This document shows, in pieces, positions 15,374 through 26,420 of a DNA stretch of 64,000 nt. Numbering within the stretch: the stretch's first letter is position 1; every line of letters begins with the position of its first letter. Under the pieces are notes generated by a model. That model did no database searches and had not been told where the DNA came from. It saw nothing but the letters and a program-made list of their open reading frames with translations. A program made the position numbers and the translations under genes. The DNA comes from Desulfobacteraceae bacterium (lineage in GTDB: Bacteria > Desulfobacterota > DSM-4660 > Desulfatiglandales > B25-G16): NCBI GenBank assembly GCA_030612685.1, contig JAUWNK010000001.1, positions 58,953-122,952 of the forward strand. Direction: 5' to 3'.

Positions 15374-17113
15374 TTAAGTTGCAGGCTCTGGTTCTACAGT
15401 AGGCTTACCATAGGAACCAAAGAATTTAATGAGACCTTCGACCAAGATCCATACTGCCACAATAAGAATACAGAGGTTTACCACTGTCAGTAGCATATTG
15501 TGGGCCCCGAGAAACTTTGTCTGATTCACAATGACTGCCCAAATTGTCATAAACGCCATAAAAATCGCAGGAAATCCTGCAAACATCCATTTTGCACCGC
15601 CCTTGGTTTGTAGATATAGCGTAATAATAATCAGTGCCAAGGCAGCTAACGTTTGATTCACAGCCCCAAACATTGGCCACAATGTCAATGCACCTTTACC
15701 GCTTGCACCAGTGACAAAGGCTAATATCAAAGCGCTGCCAACCGCCACTATCGTGGCCACATATTTGTTGGTTAAAAAAGTAAGTTTGATATCTCCAAAC
15801 AGTTCAGCAACCACATAGCGTTGAATTCTTGTGGCGGTATCAAGCGTAGTTGCAGCAAAAGAGGCCACAAAAACCCCCATAATGACCAGGGCAATTCCTT
15901 TTGGAATACCAAGGGAGCTGATCATATTCGCAGAACCGTCCACAAAGGCGCTCACTTTTGAGCCGAGTCCAGCAGCTGCAGCCCATGATGAATAGTGGGT
16001 TGTCCATGCCGCAACACCTGTCAACATTTCTCCACCTTTTGGCGTGTACCCCATGCCAATCCCTGCTGCCACGGCTATAACAACTATGGTAGCCAATGTG
16101 CCTTCCATTAACATTCCACCATAGCCCACAAAAAGAGAATCCCCCTCGCTACGTACCTGTTTGGCCGAAGTTCCCGAGGAGACCAGGGAATGAAATCCCG
16201 AAATAGCCCCACAGGCAATCGTGATAAACAGAAATGGCCACATAGAAGGTGCTTTTGCAGGGCTAGCTTGCACCGCAGGCGCCACCATATGAAGATTTCC
16301 GCCAAACGCAGAAAACAGTACGCCTAAGACCAGAATCGCCAATACTATAATTAATTGATGTGAATTAATAAAATCACGAGGCTGAAGCAATGTGGTCACT
16401 GGGAGCACAGACGCAATAAAGGCATAGGCCAGCAAGAGGATTGTCCACACCCCTGTGGGAGGAATTCCCCAGATAGCAGGCATCTTTAATGGCACATAAT
16501 AGCCAATGATGAACGTAGCATACATAACAATGACGGCAATAATCGACCAGGTCATTACGTTTTTGCCTTTTTTATAAATCAGGTAACCCAGATATACTGC
16601 AATGGGTATTTCAAGCCAGACCGGGATTACCGATGCAGGATACATCATAAAAACAACGGCAATCACGAGTCCAAAGATAGCAATAACGATCCACAATTCT
16701 AAAAAGACGATCAGGAAAAAGAAAACCTTGGTGCGATCATTAATGTATTTCGCAGTGTATTCCGCAATAGATTTCCCCTGATTTCTCATGGAAATAATCA
16801 AAGCACCAAAGTCGTGAACCGCACCCATTATTATGGTCCCGATAAAAATCCATAACATTGCCGGAACCCAACCCCAAATTATGGCAATTGCAGGCCCCAC
16901 AATTGGTCCTGTACCTGCAATTGAGGTGAAATGATGCCCAAAAATAACTTCCTTTTTGGTGGGCACATAATCAGTGCCATCTTCAAGCTCTACGGAAGGC
17001 ACTTTAGCGGTAGCAGATATGGCAAAAATCTTTTTGCCAATAAACTTGCCGTAAAGCTGGTACATAACAATGTACCCAACTAATGCCACGACCATAATCA
17101 GTAAAGCTCCCAT
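15374..17113 (-). CDS. cstA: CstA-type peptide/pyruvate transporter
   Basis: CstA-family proteins import peptides or pyruvate through the inner membrane and are induced by carbon shortage in enterobacteria. The 579-residue protein has many hydrophobic helices. Family motifs are GHHFTSIAGTGPIVGPAIA (about 60-78), MGAVHDFGALIISMRNQGKS, TIACGAISGFHSLVSSGTSA and FAATTLDTATRIQRYVVAEL. The start is placed at the ATG at 17113 because AGGAGG lies five bases before it; an in-frame ATG at 17128 overlaps that site. A strong terminator follows directly. Pyruvate or peptide-derived amino acids would feed the oxoacid oxidoreductase encoded 3 kb away. Confidence 0.93.
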   Translation of the reverse strand: MGALLIMVVALVGYIVMYQLYGKFIGKKIFAISATAKVPSVELEDGTDYVPTKKEVIFGHHFTSIAGTGPIVGPAIAIIWGWVPAMLWIFIGTIIMGAVHDFGALIISMRNQGKSIAEYTAKYINDRTKVFFFLIVFLELWIVIAIFGLVIAVVFMMYPASVIPVWLEIPIAVYLGYLIYKKGKNVMTWSIIAVIVMYATFIIGYYVPLKMPAIWGIPPTGVWTILLLAYAFIASVLPVTTLLQPRDFINSHQLIIVLAILVLGVLFSAFGGNLHMVAPAVQASPAKAPSMWPFLFITIACGAISGFHSLVSSGTSAKQVRSEGDSLFVGYGGMLMEGTLATIVVIAVAAGIGMGYTPKGGEMLTGVAAWTTHYSSWAAAAGLGSKVSAFVDGSANMISSLGIPKGIALVIMGVFVASFAATTLDTATRIQRYVVAELFGDIKLTFLTNKYVATIVAVGSALILAFVTGASGKGALTLWPMFGAVNQTLAALALIIITLYLQTKGGAKWMFAGFPAIFMAFMTIWAVIVNQTKFLGAHNMLLTVVNLCILIVAVWILVEGLIKFFGSYGKPTVEPEPAT

Positions 17114-17360
17114 AAGTCCTCCTTTCATCTGTTTAGGTTTACAAATGATAAAACCTGCAAACTACTAATACATAGTATAAATCGCCATTAACAGGAATTT
17201 TATGATTAGTCAAGCTTAAACAGAAAACTATTTAATAAGCTGATTTTATCTGAAAAAGGTCATATGAGGAAAGTTTTTTGGTCAACAGTAATACCATCCG
17301 TTAAAATCTCATAGAATAAATTGATAACCTGATCACTTTCTTATAAAGTATCTGTTACTC

Positions 17361-17759
17361 ATGTTTAATCTGCTTTTAGCTGACATCATTGCTATTATTC
17401 ACCTCGGATATGTTATTTTCGTTGTCCTGGGTTTCATCCTCATTGTCTTAGGTATCATTTTTAAATGGAAATGGATAAGAAATCTGTGGTTTCGAATAGC
17501 CCACCTGTTAGCTATTGTTGGGGTTGCACTGGAGGCATTAATTGGCATAAATTGCCCTTTAACAGTTCTTGAATTTAGGCTTAGGTATGCTCATAACCTT
17601 TCTGAAGAGAAGGTCTCCTTCATTGGAAATATTATAGACTCTATTCTGTTTTATAATGCGCCTATGTGGTTGTTTACTATAATATATTCAAGCTTTGCCG
17701 TAGTAGTAGTAATAACATTTATCATGGCGCCGCCCACAAGAAAAGGTCGGTTAGATTAG
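17361..17759 (+). CDS. DUF2784-family membrane protein
   Basis: This 132-residue inner-membrane protein has four hydrophobic segments (about 4-33, 47-68, 90-100, 102-122). The segment RIAHLLAIVGVALEALIGI followed by NCPLTVLE is the hallmark of the DUF2784 family; function is unknown. It is one of very few rightward genes among a long leftward series, divergent from cstA and convergent with purA. Its stop is followed directly by GC-rich repeats (17771-17900). Confidence 0.82.
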   Translation: MFNLLLADIIAIIHLGYVIFVVLGFILIVLGIIFKWKWIRNLWFRIAHLLAIVGVALEALIGINCPLTVLEFRLRYAHNLSEEKVSFIGNIIDSILFYNAPMWLFTIIYSSFAVVVVITFIMAPPTRKGRLD

Positions 17760-17770
17760 GACGCAGACCC

Positions 17771-17900
17771 GCCTGCCGGACGGCGGGCAGGTTCTCGCCC
17801 TGGCCCAGACCGATTTGTATGGCTGTAGTTCAGCGGGTGCCACTTCTAAAATATTACAGCAATAGCAGCCTATTTCACGAAAATCGCACCAGGGCGGGCA
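17771..17900 (+). repeat. GC-rich hairpin plus a single CTGGCCCAGACC element
   Basis: GCCTGCCGGACGGCGGGCAG (17772-17791) is a short GC-rich palindrome. Directly after it is a clean single copy of the 100 bp element: left end CCCTGGCCCAGACC (17798-17811), right end GCACCAGGGCGGGC (17886-17899). Confidence 0.7.
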
Positions 17901-17984
17901 GATAAACGCAGATATTTTTTTATATTATAAATCTTGATAATTTGCGTCCATCTGCGTCCAAAAGAAATTTCCTATATCATCAAA

Positions 17985-19310
<1,326 letters not shown>

Positions 19311-19360
19311 TTAATCTCGTCCGTATCCTTTTTAAGAATGATGCAAAGATGGAGGCCTGA

Positions 19361-20212
19361 TTATAAATCCTTGGGCCGGATAAAATCCTTTAAATTTATA
19401 ATCTTTGATGTATCCTTCTTTCGCAATTCCCCGCTTCTGATCTTTTGAATCTCCTCTATTTGCTCCTTTAATTCTGAATTCTTTTCCAAGATCTCCTCAA
19501 TTTGATGCTCAAATTCCTTTATAGAAGTCTCAAGTTCAAACGTATCAATAGAAAAGGCAAAGAAAGAGGCAATTAAATTAATAATCCTGATTACCACCAT
19601 AAAATTTGTACCTCTAATGTATAGTGGCGAGTGGCCCCAAAGCCCGATAAATGGGCAGCTTTCTTTTTCCGCCCTCTGCATAATAAGGGAATGTATCCCG
19701 GAGGGACCTTCATAGTCAATCAGATGAATACCTTTTTCGATAAAGCTATCTCTCCACTCCCCAGAAGAGGAAACTCCGGACACTATGGCCTCGGTATGAA
19801 GGACATCATCATACATCCCTCCAAGATTGATGATGAAAGAAACACCCCATTGTTTACACAAATGAAATAGGGTCTGAACAAAAGCAGGCCATCTATAATC
19901 CGGCTCTTGTGCCTTTAAGATGATAAGATCATTTTTTCCTTCCTTGTTAGGCCAAAAATAAAAGGATATTTTTTTCAAATAGAGATCTTGAAGCCTTCCT
20001 TTCTTGATCTTAATAATTGGTCTGTTTTGAGTAAACTGGTAAAAAAGGTCTGGATCTATTTCTGCGAGTAATGTAGCTCTTTTTTGTTGAATAATGTGCT
20101 CAATTGACTTCAGTGCAATATTGCCAGCATTTGACCAACCACCAAATCCAGCAATTAGTATGGGGTTTTTTAACAGAGGCATTTGATAAAATTTAACAAA
20201 ATCTTCAGCCAT
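19361..20212 (-). CDS. PAC2-family protein (proteasome-assembly-chaperone-like fold)
   Basis: This 283-residue protein resembles the PAC2 family: NPILIAGFGGWSNAGNIALK (about 16-35), IINLGGMYDDVLHTEAIVSG (about 127-146), GPSGIHSLIMQRAE and PFIGLWGHSPLYI. PAC2 domains assemble proteasomes in eukaryotes; bacterial members without proteasomes have no established function. The C-terminal 70 residues (about 215-283) are a charged coiled coil (LETSIKEFEHQIEEILEKNS), which may mediate oligomerisation. It sits between a DegT aminotransferase and purA, all leftward, 81 bp from the former. Function is unknown. Confidence 0.8.
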   Translation of the reverse strand: MAEDFVKFYQMPLLKNPILIAGFGGWSNAGNIALKSIEHIIQQKRATLLAEIDPDLFYQFTQNRPIIKIKKGRLQDLYLKKISFYFWPNKEGKNDLIILKAQEPDYRWPAFVQTLFHLCKQWGVSFIINLGGMYDDVLHTEAIVSGVSSSGEWRDSFIEKGIHLIDYEGPSGIHSLIMQRAEKESCPFIGLWGHSPLYIRGTNFMVVIRIINLIASFFAFSIDTFELETSIKEFEHQIEEILEKNSELKEQIEEIQKIRSGELRKKDTSKIINLKDFIRPKDL

Positions 20213-20293
20213 ACCTAATATTCTCCCAATATTTCTCTTGTGTCAACATGACAGTCTTAATGCTTTGCAAGATAGTAAAAAGAGTAAAAAACA

Positions 20294-21454
20294 TTAAGAT
20301 GCCCTTTTGTTTCCTAAAAATGAACCTATTTTATCTACAATATATTCAATCTGCTCATATCTTAACTCCGCATAAATCGGTAAAGAAAGGGTCTTTGCTG
20401 CAGCCTCAATTGAAACAGGGCAATCCTCTGGACGATATCCCAAATATTGAAAACATTCTTGAATATGAAGAGGAACTGGATAATAAATCTCGCACCCTAT
20501 CCCCTGATTGGTTAGATATCTCTTTAGCTCATCTCTATCGTTGTCAACCTTGAGTACAAATTGATTATATATATGCCTCCCTTCATTCTCAGCAGGGACT
20601 TCAATCTCCTCTATGGTTTTTTCAGCAAATAGTTCTCTATAAATTCGTGCATTCTGCCTCCTCTTTTCAGTCCACTGCTCAAGATAATTAAGTTTTACCA
20701 GGAGAATAGCTGCCTGAAGGGCATCCAATCTAAAGTTTCCACCAACAACTTTGTGGTAATATTTTGGTTGAGACCCATGGACCCTCATTATCTTAAGTCT
20801 TTGAAATATTCCCTCATCATTCGTGGTTACCATGCCCCCATCTCCAAAGGAACCGAGGTTTTTCGAGGGGAAAAAAGAAAAGCAACCATAGTTACCCATA
20901 GAACCTGCTCTTTTCAAAGATCCATCACTATATTTGCATTCTGCTCCAATAGCCTGAGCTGCATCCTCTATAATTAACACCCCTAAAGATTTTGCTATGG
21001 CTGTAATGTTGTCCATATCTGCACATTGCCCAAAAAGATGAACAGGAATTATCGCCTTTAAGCGGGACCTACCCCTGGCGTTCATTGAAGAAATTTTTTT
21101 CTCCAATTTCTCCGGATCAATATTATATGTAATATAGTCTATATCTACAAAAACAGGAATAGCACCTACTCTGACAATTGAACCAGCGGTGGAAAAAAAG
21201 GTATAAGGGGAGGTAATTACCAAATCTCCGGGACCAATGCCGGTACTCATTAAGGATATAAGCAAGGCATCGGTGCCTGAAGAAACCCCTACTGCATGCT
21301 TGACCTGAGTATAAGTGGCTACTTTTCTTTCCAATTCTTCTACCTTCGGTCCCAGGATAAACTTCTGCGATTGATAAACCTCGATAGTAGCTGCCATGAT
21401 TTCTTCTTTAATGGCCTCATACTGGGCCTTTAAATCCAGGAAAGGTATATTCAA
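20294..21454 (-). CDS. DegT/DnrJ/EryC1-family PLP aminotransferase
   Basis: This 386-residue sugar aminotransferase belongs to the family that makes amino sugars for surface polysaccharides or antibiotics. The PLP lysine is Lys198 in FSFFPSKNLGSFGDGGM, and Asp164 (EDAAQAIGA) pairs with the pyridine nitrogen. SSGTDALLISL (59-69) is the phosphate-binding region. HLFGQCADM is also typical. The substrate (a keto-sugar nucleotide) cannot be told from the sequence. No other nucleotide-sugar genes are adjacent, so the pathway context is missing. It lies between the YibQ-like gene and the PAC2 gene. Confidence 0.9.
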   Translation of the reverse strand: MNIPFLDLKAQYEAIKEEIMAATIEVYQSQKFILGPKVEELERKVATYTQVKHAVGVSSGTDALLISLMSTGIGPGDLVITSPYTFFSTAGSIVRVGAIPVFVDIDYITYNIDPEKLEKKISSMNARGRSRLKAIIPVHLFGQCADMDNITAIAKSLGVLIIEDAAQAIGAECKYSDGSLKRAGSMGNYGCFSFFPSKNLGSFGDGGMVTTNDEGIFQRLKIMRVHGSQPKYYHKVVGGNFRLDALQAAILLVKLNYLEQWTEKRRQNARIYRELFAEKTIEEIEVPAENEGRHIYNQFVLKVDNDRDELKRYLTNQGIGCEIYYPVPLHIQECFQYLGYRPEDCPVSIEAAAKTLSLPIYAELRYEQIEYIVDKIGSFLGNKRAS

Positions 21455-21554
21455 ATAATCCTCCTTTTATAGAATTTAGCTATCTGCTCAATAAATAGTG
21501 GGATTATATCCCTGAAAACGTTGGTTTAGATCTACGATCATTAGTACATATCAT

Positions 21555-21614
21555 TGTAGGGCGGGGTTTTATACCCCGCCGATACAACGGTGGCATATAA
21601 AATGCCACCCTACA
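21555..21614. repeat. TGTAGGG double-hairpin repeat
   Basis: TTGTAGGGCGGGGTTTTATA followed by CCCCGCC is one hairpin, and GGTGGCATATAAAATGCCAC followed by CCTACA is a second. The TGTAGGG/CCCTACA ends are inverted. The same layout with the arms swapped occurs at 51148-51206. Confidence 0.75.
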
Positions 21615-21671
21615 TAAAGGTCTTGCCCCAATTTATTGAGAATATACGAATTTAGGGGTGTTGGAGTGATA

Positions 21672-22829
21672 TTAGTGCCTCAGTAAGTCAGAAACAACTA
21701 CTATCTCAGCCTTATCATTTAGGATCGACTGGTATCTTTTTAATAGCCCAAGAGTTTCTTTGTGAGGATGTCCAATGCCTATAGCAAAGCCCTTATATCT
21801 TGCCAGACTAAGCAGTCTTTCCATTTGTATCTTTAAGGCATTTTCTGAGAGATCATTATCCAAAAATATATCCCTGCTGGCTGTCTTGAGGGCCATTTTT
21901 TTTGCTACCTTAAATGCCACACTACCGCCACTTGTTCTGCTATCAATAAAGTAGAGGCCCCTTCTTTTCAATTCAGTAAGTACGATCATCATCTTCTCCT
22001 CAATCTCTGTAAATCTTGAGCCCATGTGGTTATTAACACCAGCAACAAAAGGCACTTGAGTCAAATCACGGTTAAGTGTCTTCAAAATCATTTCTCTATC
22101 CATCGATACCATTAAGACCCCATCTCCTGGATTAATAGCAGGGTAACTAATTGGTTCCATAGGAAGATGAAGCATTATTTCTCGCCCCTCTTTCCTGGCC
22201 TTTTGGGCAATCAACCTCGTATTAGGTGTAAAGGGTAAAACAGAAAAGGTAAGGGGTAGGTCAAGTTCTATAAAGGCATTTGCAAGAGAACTGTTATAGC
22301 CTAAGTCATCTATTATAATACTGATTTTGGGATATAATAAACGATGAGGTTGCTGATAAGCATCTAATATTATACTTAATCTATGAGTATAGAGGCCCTT
22401 ATAGTAAATATTGCAGATTATTTCATTGCCTGATTTTTTATCTATCTTAATTTGTACAGGTATCCTTAAATCAGAAATACTGCTTCTAATTTCCTTTCCT
22501 ATCTGGAAAATGGAGGAACGATGCGAAATCCTGGCTTCTATACTGTTAAAATCCCAGTTATATCCCTCTTTCTGTCTTGGAAGAACGGATATAAAAATTA
22601 TCTTCTCTTGGGGCACTCCCAACTTATAGAATACATCGGAAATGGCCTTATCTATAAGGCGGATATTTCTATTTAATTCTATGGACGGGGTATAAATCTC
22701 CTCAAATGGTAGCGGAGATTGTTTTCTATCTAATATTGAGAGATAGCCTATCAATATAGCAACAATTATGGCTACGGATCCAAGACCAATAAGAGCGATA
22801 TTAGGTTTCTTTTTTTTTGCTCTGGCCAT
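21672..22829 (-). CDS. Divergent polysaccharide deacetylase-family protein (YibQ-like)
   Basis: This 385-residue protein has an N-terminal membrane anchor (about 11-30, IALIGLGSVAIIVAILIGYL) and an extracytoplasmic domain. The C-terminal half (about 165-385) is the divergent polysaccharide deacetylase fold: IIIDDLGYN, LPLTFSVLPFTPNT, EIMLHLPMEPISYP, GVNNHMGSRFTE, RGLYFIDSRTSGGSVAFKVA and GFAIGIGHPHKETL. Metal-binding Asp/His residues are present, so activity on an envelope glycan is possible but unproven. It follows ctpA by 17 bp in a leftward run envC-ctpA-yibQ, the same neighbourhood as in many Gram-negatives. Confidence 0.88.
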   Translation of the reverse strand: MARAKKKKPNIALIGLGSVAIIVAILIGYLSILDRKQSPLPFEEIYTPSIELNRNIRLIDKAISDVFYKLGVPQEKIIFISVLPRQKEGYNWDFNSIEARISHRSSIFQIGKEIRSSISDLRIPVQIKIDKKSGNEIICNIYYKGLYTHRLSIILDAYQQPHRLLYPKISIIIDDLGYNSSLANAFIELDLPLTFSVLPFTPNTRLIAQKARKEGREIMLHLPMEPISYPAINPGDGVLMVSMDREMILKTLNRDLTQVPFVAGVNNHMGSRFTEIEEKMMIVLTELKRRGLYFIDSRTSGGSVAFKVAKKMALKTASRDIFLDNDLSENALKIQMERLLSLARYKGFAIGIGHPHKETLGLLKRYQSILNDKAEIVVVSDLLRH

Positions 22830-22846
22830 TTAATGATATCTCAAGC

Positions 22847-24184
22847 TCATTCCTGGAACAGTCGGCTATCTATTTCATGGAAAATGTTCCAGGATTGAAG
22901 TATCTGTATGGCTGTGCTTAACTGATTATCATTTTCAATACGTTTTTGGATATGGGATTCTTCATCTAATAAGATCCCGCCCTTTTCCTCTTCTATTGCC
23001 TCCGGGGGCTCCTTTTCAATATGACCTTCCAAATCCCTCTCTCTTATGACATGGTGCTCTTTTACTTTTGGCTTCACCTTTGGTGGTATAAAGGCAACCA
23101 TTATATCCGGTTCAATACCACTTGCCTGTATCGATCTTCCGCTTGGAGTAAAGTATATTGCAGTTGTAAGGCGCAAACCTGAACCATCTGAAAGGGGAAA
23201 AAGGGTTTGAACAGAGCCCTTTCCAAAGGTAGTTGAGCCTAAGATAAGGGCCCTCTTGTTGTCCTGTAAAGCCCCGGCCACTATTTCTGATGCGCTGGCG
23301 CTCCCCTCATTAACCAAGACAATCATAGGATATTTCCGGGGATTCTTATTCTTATGGGCAACACTTTCTTCTTCTTTTTTATCCCTGCTCTTAATGGAAA
23401 CAATCAACCCCGAATCAAGAAACTCATCAGCTACCTTTACCGCCTGAGATAGTAGTCCCCCAGGGTTGTTTCTTAAATCCAGAATCAAGCCCTTCAACTT
23501 CTTCTTGCTCTCCACCTCTTTTAAGGTCTTAGAAAGTTCTTGACCGGTATCGCTTTGGAAATTAGAAATCCTGATGTAACCTATATCGAAAGGAAGGAAA
23601 TCAGAGCGAACGCTTTTAATAGGTATCACATCCCTGGTGATTAGAAAATCAATTGGTTTTTCTAAACCTTTCCTGCTGATGGTCAGCTTGACCTTGCTAC
23701 CCTTGGGCCCCCTAATAAGCTTAACTGCCACCATGATGGATAAATCCTTAGTTGATTTGTCTCCTATCTTGATTATTTTGTCTCCTGCCTTTATCCCAGC
23801 CTTAAATGCAGGCGTCCCTTCAATAGGAGAGACCACTGTAAGCACATTATCTCTGATGGTTATCTCAATCCCTACCCCGGAAAAGCTTCCCTTTGTCTCT
23901 ATCATCAATTCCTTGTATTCTTCTGGACTCATAAAAAAGGAGTGAGGATCCAAGGTTCCAACCATACCCTTTATAGCCCCGTATATAAGCTCTTTTGGGT
24001 CTGTGCCTTTAACATGGTTTTTTTCAATTTTACGTAAAACTTCGCTAAGTATCTCAATATTCTTATATACTTCTTTTGTGCCGGCCAAAACATCTTGGGA
24101 ACTTCCGCTGATTAAAAGCAAAAACGTCACACAGATGAAAATAATTGCCTGATAAAAAAAATGATTATGCCTTGTTTTTGACAT
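22847..24184 (-). CDS. ctpA: C-terminal processing peptidase (S41 family, PDZ)
   Basis: CtpA is a periplasmic serine protease of 445 residues. An N-terminal signal/anchor is at about 10-30 (YQAIIFICVTFLLLISG). A PDZ domain spans about 95-175 (FSGVGIEITI, IEGTPAFKAGIKAGDKI). The catalytic domain has ILDLRNNPGGLL (234-245), nucleophile Ser297 in NEGSASASEIVAGAL, and Lys322 in STTFGKGSVQTLFP, so the Ser-Lys dyad is intact. A C-terminal acidic tail is low-complexity. It lies 176 bp after the envC-like gene and 17 bp before the YibQ-like gene, linking it to peptidoglycan remodelling at division. Confidence 0.94.
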   Translation of the reverse strand: MSKTRHNHFFYQAIIFICVTFLLLISGSSQDVLAGTKEVYKNIEILSEVLRKIEKNHVKGTDPKELIYGAIKGMVGTLDPHSFFMSPEEYKELMIETKGSFSGVGIEITIRDNVLTVVSPIEGTPAFKAGIKAGDKIIKIGDKSTKDLSIMVAVKLIRGPKGSKVKLTISRKGLEKPIDFLITRDVIPIKSVRSDFLPFDIGYIRISNFQSDTGQELSKTLKEVESKKKLKGLILDLRNNPGGLLSQAVKVADEFLDSGLIVSIKSRDKKEEESVAHKNKNPRKYPMIVLVNEGSASASEIVAGALQDNKRALILGSTTFGKGSVQTLFPLSDGSGLRLTTAIYFTPSGRSIQASGIEPDIMVAFIPPKVKPKVKEHHVIRERDLEGHIEKEPPEAIEEEKGGILLDEESHIQKRIENDNQLSTAIQILQSWNIFHEIDSRLFQE

Positions 24185-24272
24185 CCCCTTTCTCCCTTTT
24201 TTGTGTTTATCGTGTTTGTTGAGTTAAGTCCCTTAATTCACATCCCGTCCATCCCCTTAGCATACTATTAAT

Positions 24273-24331
24273 CCTGGCCCCGGCCTATATAAATTAGTAG
24301 GCTGATCAGAGCGAATCGTACCAGGGCGGGC
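24273..24331 (+). repeat. CTGGCCCAGACC element, internally deleted copy
   Basis: The left end CCTGGCCCCGGCC (24273-24285) and right end GTACCAGGGCGGGC (24318-24331) are only 59 bp apart, compared with about 103 bp for the intact copies. A GTGCC palindrome word follows immediately. Confidence 0.6.
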
Positions 24332-24360
24332 TTTAAGTGCCTTAGGCAATCGCTTAGTAC

Positions 24361-25530
24361 CTATTCTATCTTAAGCCATCTTTTGGGGTCAAGATGATCC
24401 TGTCCTTTTCTTATCTCAAAATAAACCCCTGACCCCGTATGCCAACCAAGATCTCCCACCAGACCCACTACTTCTCCTCCTGCGACCATCTCTGCCTTTT
24501 CCTTTATCCTCTCCTCAAGGCGGGCATAGACAGTAAAATAATGGGATCCATGGTTAATAACCATCAACTGTCCATATCCTTTAAACCATCCGGAATAATC
24601 TACTGTGCCAGGAAAAATCGATCTAACTTCCTGCCCTGGAGAACCTTTAATATATATTCCCTTTCTATGCATAAATGGGGTGGATCTAAATTGTTTGACA
24701 TCTTTAAGTATCTTTCCATTTAATGGCAGAGGCAATTTCCCTTTCATTTCAGCAAACCCTTTTCCTAAATGCCTTTCCTTTTCCTCCATCTCTAAATGCA
24801 TCATGGTCTCACTTAAAGCTTGGGTAGCCTCTTTTAGCTCCTTAACCGCTTTTCTATAAAATTCTTTCTCCCTATGCACTTTCATTAACAAAAGAACTTT
24901 TTTTTCAATATATTTTTCAAGCAGGACCATGCTTCTATCCTTGGTTTTTCTTAACACCTCAATCTTGGCTATATTTTCCTTGAGCACACCTAACTCATTC
25001 TCAGCTTGACTCCTCTGTCTGTCCAACATATCCAGAATTTGTCTATCTTGATCTATAATAGCCTTCATATACTTTATAATTTTTTGAAATTCCTGAAGAG
25101 TGGCAGAGACAGCAAGAAGCCTAACATATCCAGGCCTCCCAAACTTATAGAAGGCTACTAACCGCTTTTTTAAATATTCCTTGGCAGCGAGGGAAGATCG
25201 GTTTAGTTGCTGAATCCTTCTCTGGCTTCCCTGGATCTTTTCTGAAACCTTTTTTATCTGGCTTGATAGCTGCCTTAATGATTCCCTGTTTTCAGAGACA
25301 CCTTTTTCTAACCTTTCTATCTCTCCCAGGATATCCTTTTCCTTAATGCCAACGCTTAACAACTCCTCTTGCTGTTCTAAAAGATGCCTTTCTATCTGCT
25401 TGATCTGAGAGCAGGTAGCTTCGGTAGAAGACCCTTCTTCTGCTTCTGAGAAATCTATAGAAAAAAAATTAAAAACAACGGCAAATATTATGGAAAAACC
25501 TGATAGAAAAACCTTGATTTTCGGGTTCAT
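24361..25530 (-). CDS. EnvC-like murein hydrolase activator (degenerate M23 domain)
   Basis: This 389-residue periplasmic protein has an N-terminal signal (about 6-28), long coiled coils (about 40-130 and 165-265) and a C-terminal LytM/M23 domain (about 285-389). In active M23 enzymes the zinc ligands are the H and D of HxGxD, and the H of HxH. Here the corresponding places read HRKGIYI, TVYARLEE and SGVYFEIR, so the ligands are lost. This is the pattern of EnvC, which activates amidases and does not cut peptidoglycan itself. It overlaps ftsX by 4 bp, so FtsEX would recruit and gate it at the septum. Confidence 0.88.
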   Translation of the reverse strand: MNPKIKVFLSGFSIIFAVVFNFFSIDFSEAEEGSSTEATCSQIKQIERHLLEQQEELLSVGIKEKDILGEIERLEKGVSENRESLRQLSSQIKKVSEKIQGSQRRIQQLNRSSLAAKEYLKKRLVAFYKFGRPGYVRLLAVSATLQEFQKIIKYMKAIIDQDRQILDMLDRQRSQAENELGVLKENIAKIEVLRKTKDRSMVLLEKYIEKKVLLLMKVHREKEFYRKAVKELKEATQALSETMMHLEMEEKERHLGKGFAEMKGKLPLPLNGKILKDVKQFRSTPFMHRKGIYIKGSPGQEVRSIFPGTVDYSGWFKGYGQLMVINHGSHYFTVYARLEERIKEKAEMVAGGEVVGLVGDLGWHTGSGVYFEIRKGQDHLDPKRWLKIE

Positions 25531-26420
25531 ATTCTAAAAAAGCGACCCAAGGATATAGTGCTTCCAATAAAACCAGTAATAATGCTCATAATTAAAAGAA
25601 GGAGGATAAATTGAGGCGAAAGAAAAACAATATCAAGAGAGGTAAATCCCACTCTCAAGTCTAATCTGGTTATGACTGTTATATAACTTAAAAAGAGAAT
25701 GATTATGGCCACTGAGCCGCCAAGAAACCCTTGAATGGACCCTTCAATCAGAAAAGGGGTCTTTACAAATCGATTAGTTGCACCTACCAGCTTGAGTATC
25801 TCAATCTCATCCTTTCTGGAATAGATAGTCAATTTTATTGTATTTGTGATGATAAAAAGGGCTGCTAAAAAAAGCAATCCCCCAAAAATTATGCCAATTA
25901 ACTTTATTGCCTCCATTATGGCCTGAAACCTTTCTATCCATTCCTGGCTGTATTGTACCTCATCAACGCTATCAATTCTTTCCAACATTGTTTTCAATTG
26001 ATAAGGAGAAGAATCCCCGTTTTTATCTCTCGAAAGAATAATCTCAAGGGAAGCAGGCAAAGGATTCACCTTTAGACCATCCAGTAGCCCGGCCTTGTCT
26101 CCAAGTTGGCCCTTAATGCTTTCCATGGCATCATCCTTGGAAATAAACCTTTTTATTGTCACCCCAGGAAAATGAAGTAATTCTTTTTTTATGTTTTCAA
26201 GCACAACTCTTTCTGGCTCCTCTTTGAAATAAATAGACATGCTCAGCGATCTTCCCTGTTCCTCTGTCCAGTGATTTAAATTTACGAAAATAAGAACAAA
26301 AGCATTAAAAATAAGGAATGCTATAGCCATAGTGCCCACACCTACCAGATGAACTAACCGATTCCTAAGAATATTTGCCACAGCCTGTCTGAAAAAATAA
26401 CGAAAGAATGTAATTCTCAT
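25527..26420 (-). CDS. ftsX: Cell-division ABC transporter permease FtsX
   Basis: FtsX (297 residues) has the standard topology: one N-terminal helix (about 22-46), a periplasmic domain (about 50-165) that binds EnvC-type partners, then three helices (about 172-197, 222-250, 262-285). The conserved cytoplasmic SRKDEIEILKLVGATNRFVK segment precedes helix 3 and contacts FtsE. It directly follows ftsE with no gap and overlaps the envC-like gene by 4 bp, so the three proteins are translationally linked. Confidence 0.94.
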   Translation of the reverse strand: MRITFFRYFFRQAVANILRNRLVHLVGVGTMAIAFLIFNAFVLIFVNLNHWTEEQGRSLSMSIYFKEEPERVVLENIKKELLHFPGVTIKRFISKDDAMESIKGQLGDKAGLLDGLKVNPLPASLEIILSRDKNGDSSPYQLKTMLERIDSVDEVQYSQEWIERFQAIMEAIKLIGIIFGGLLFLAALFIITNTIKLTIYSRKDEIEILKLVGATNRFVKTPFLIEGSIQGFLGGSVAIIILFLSYITVITRLDLRVGFTSLDIVFLSPQFILLLLIMSIITGFIGSTISLGRFFRI

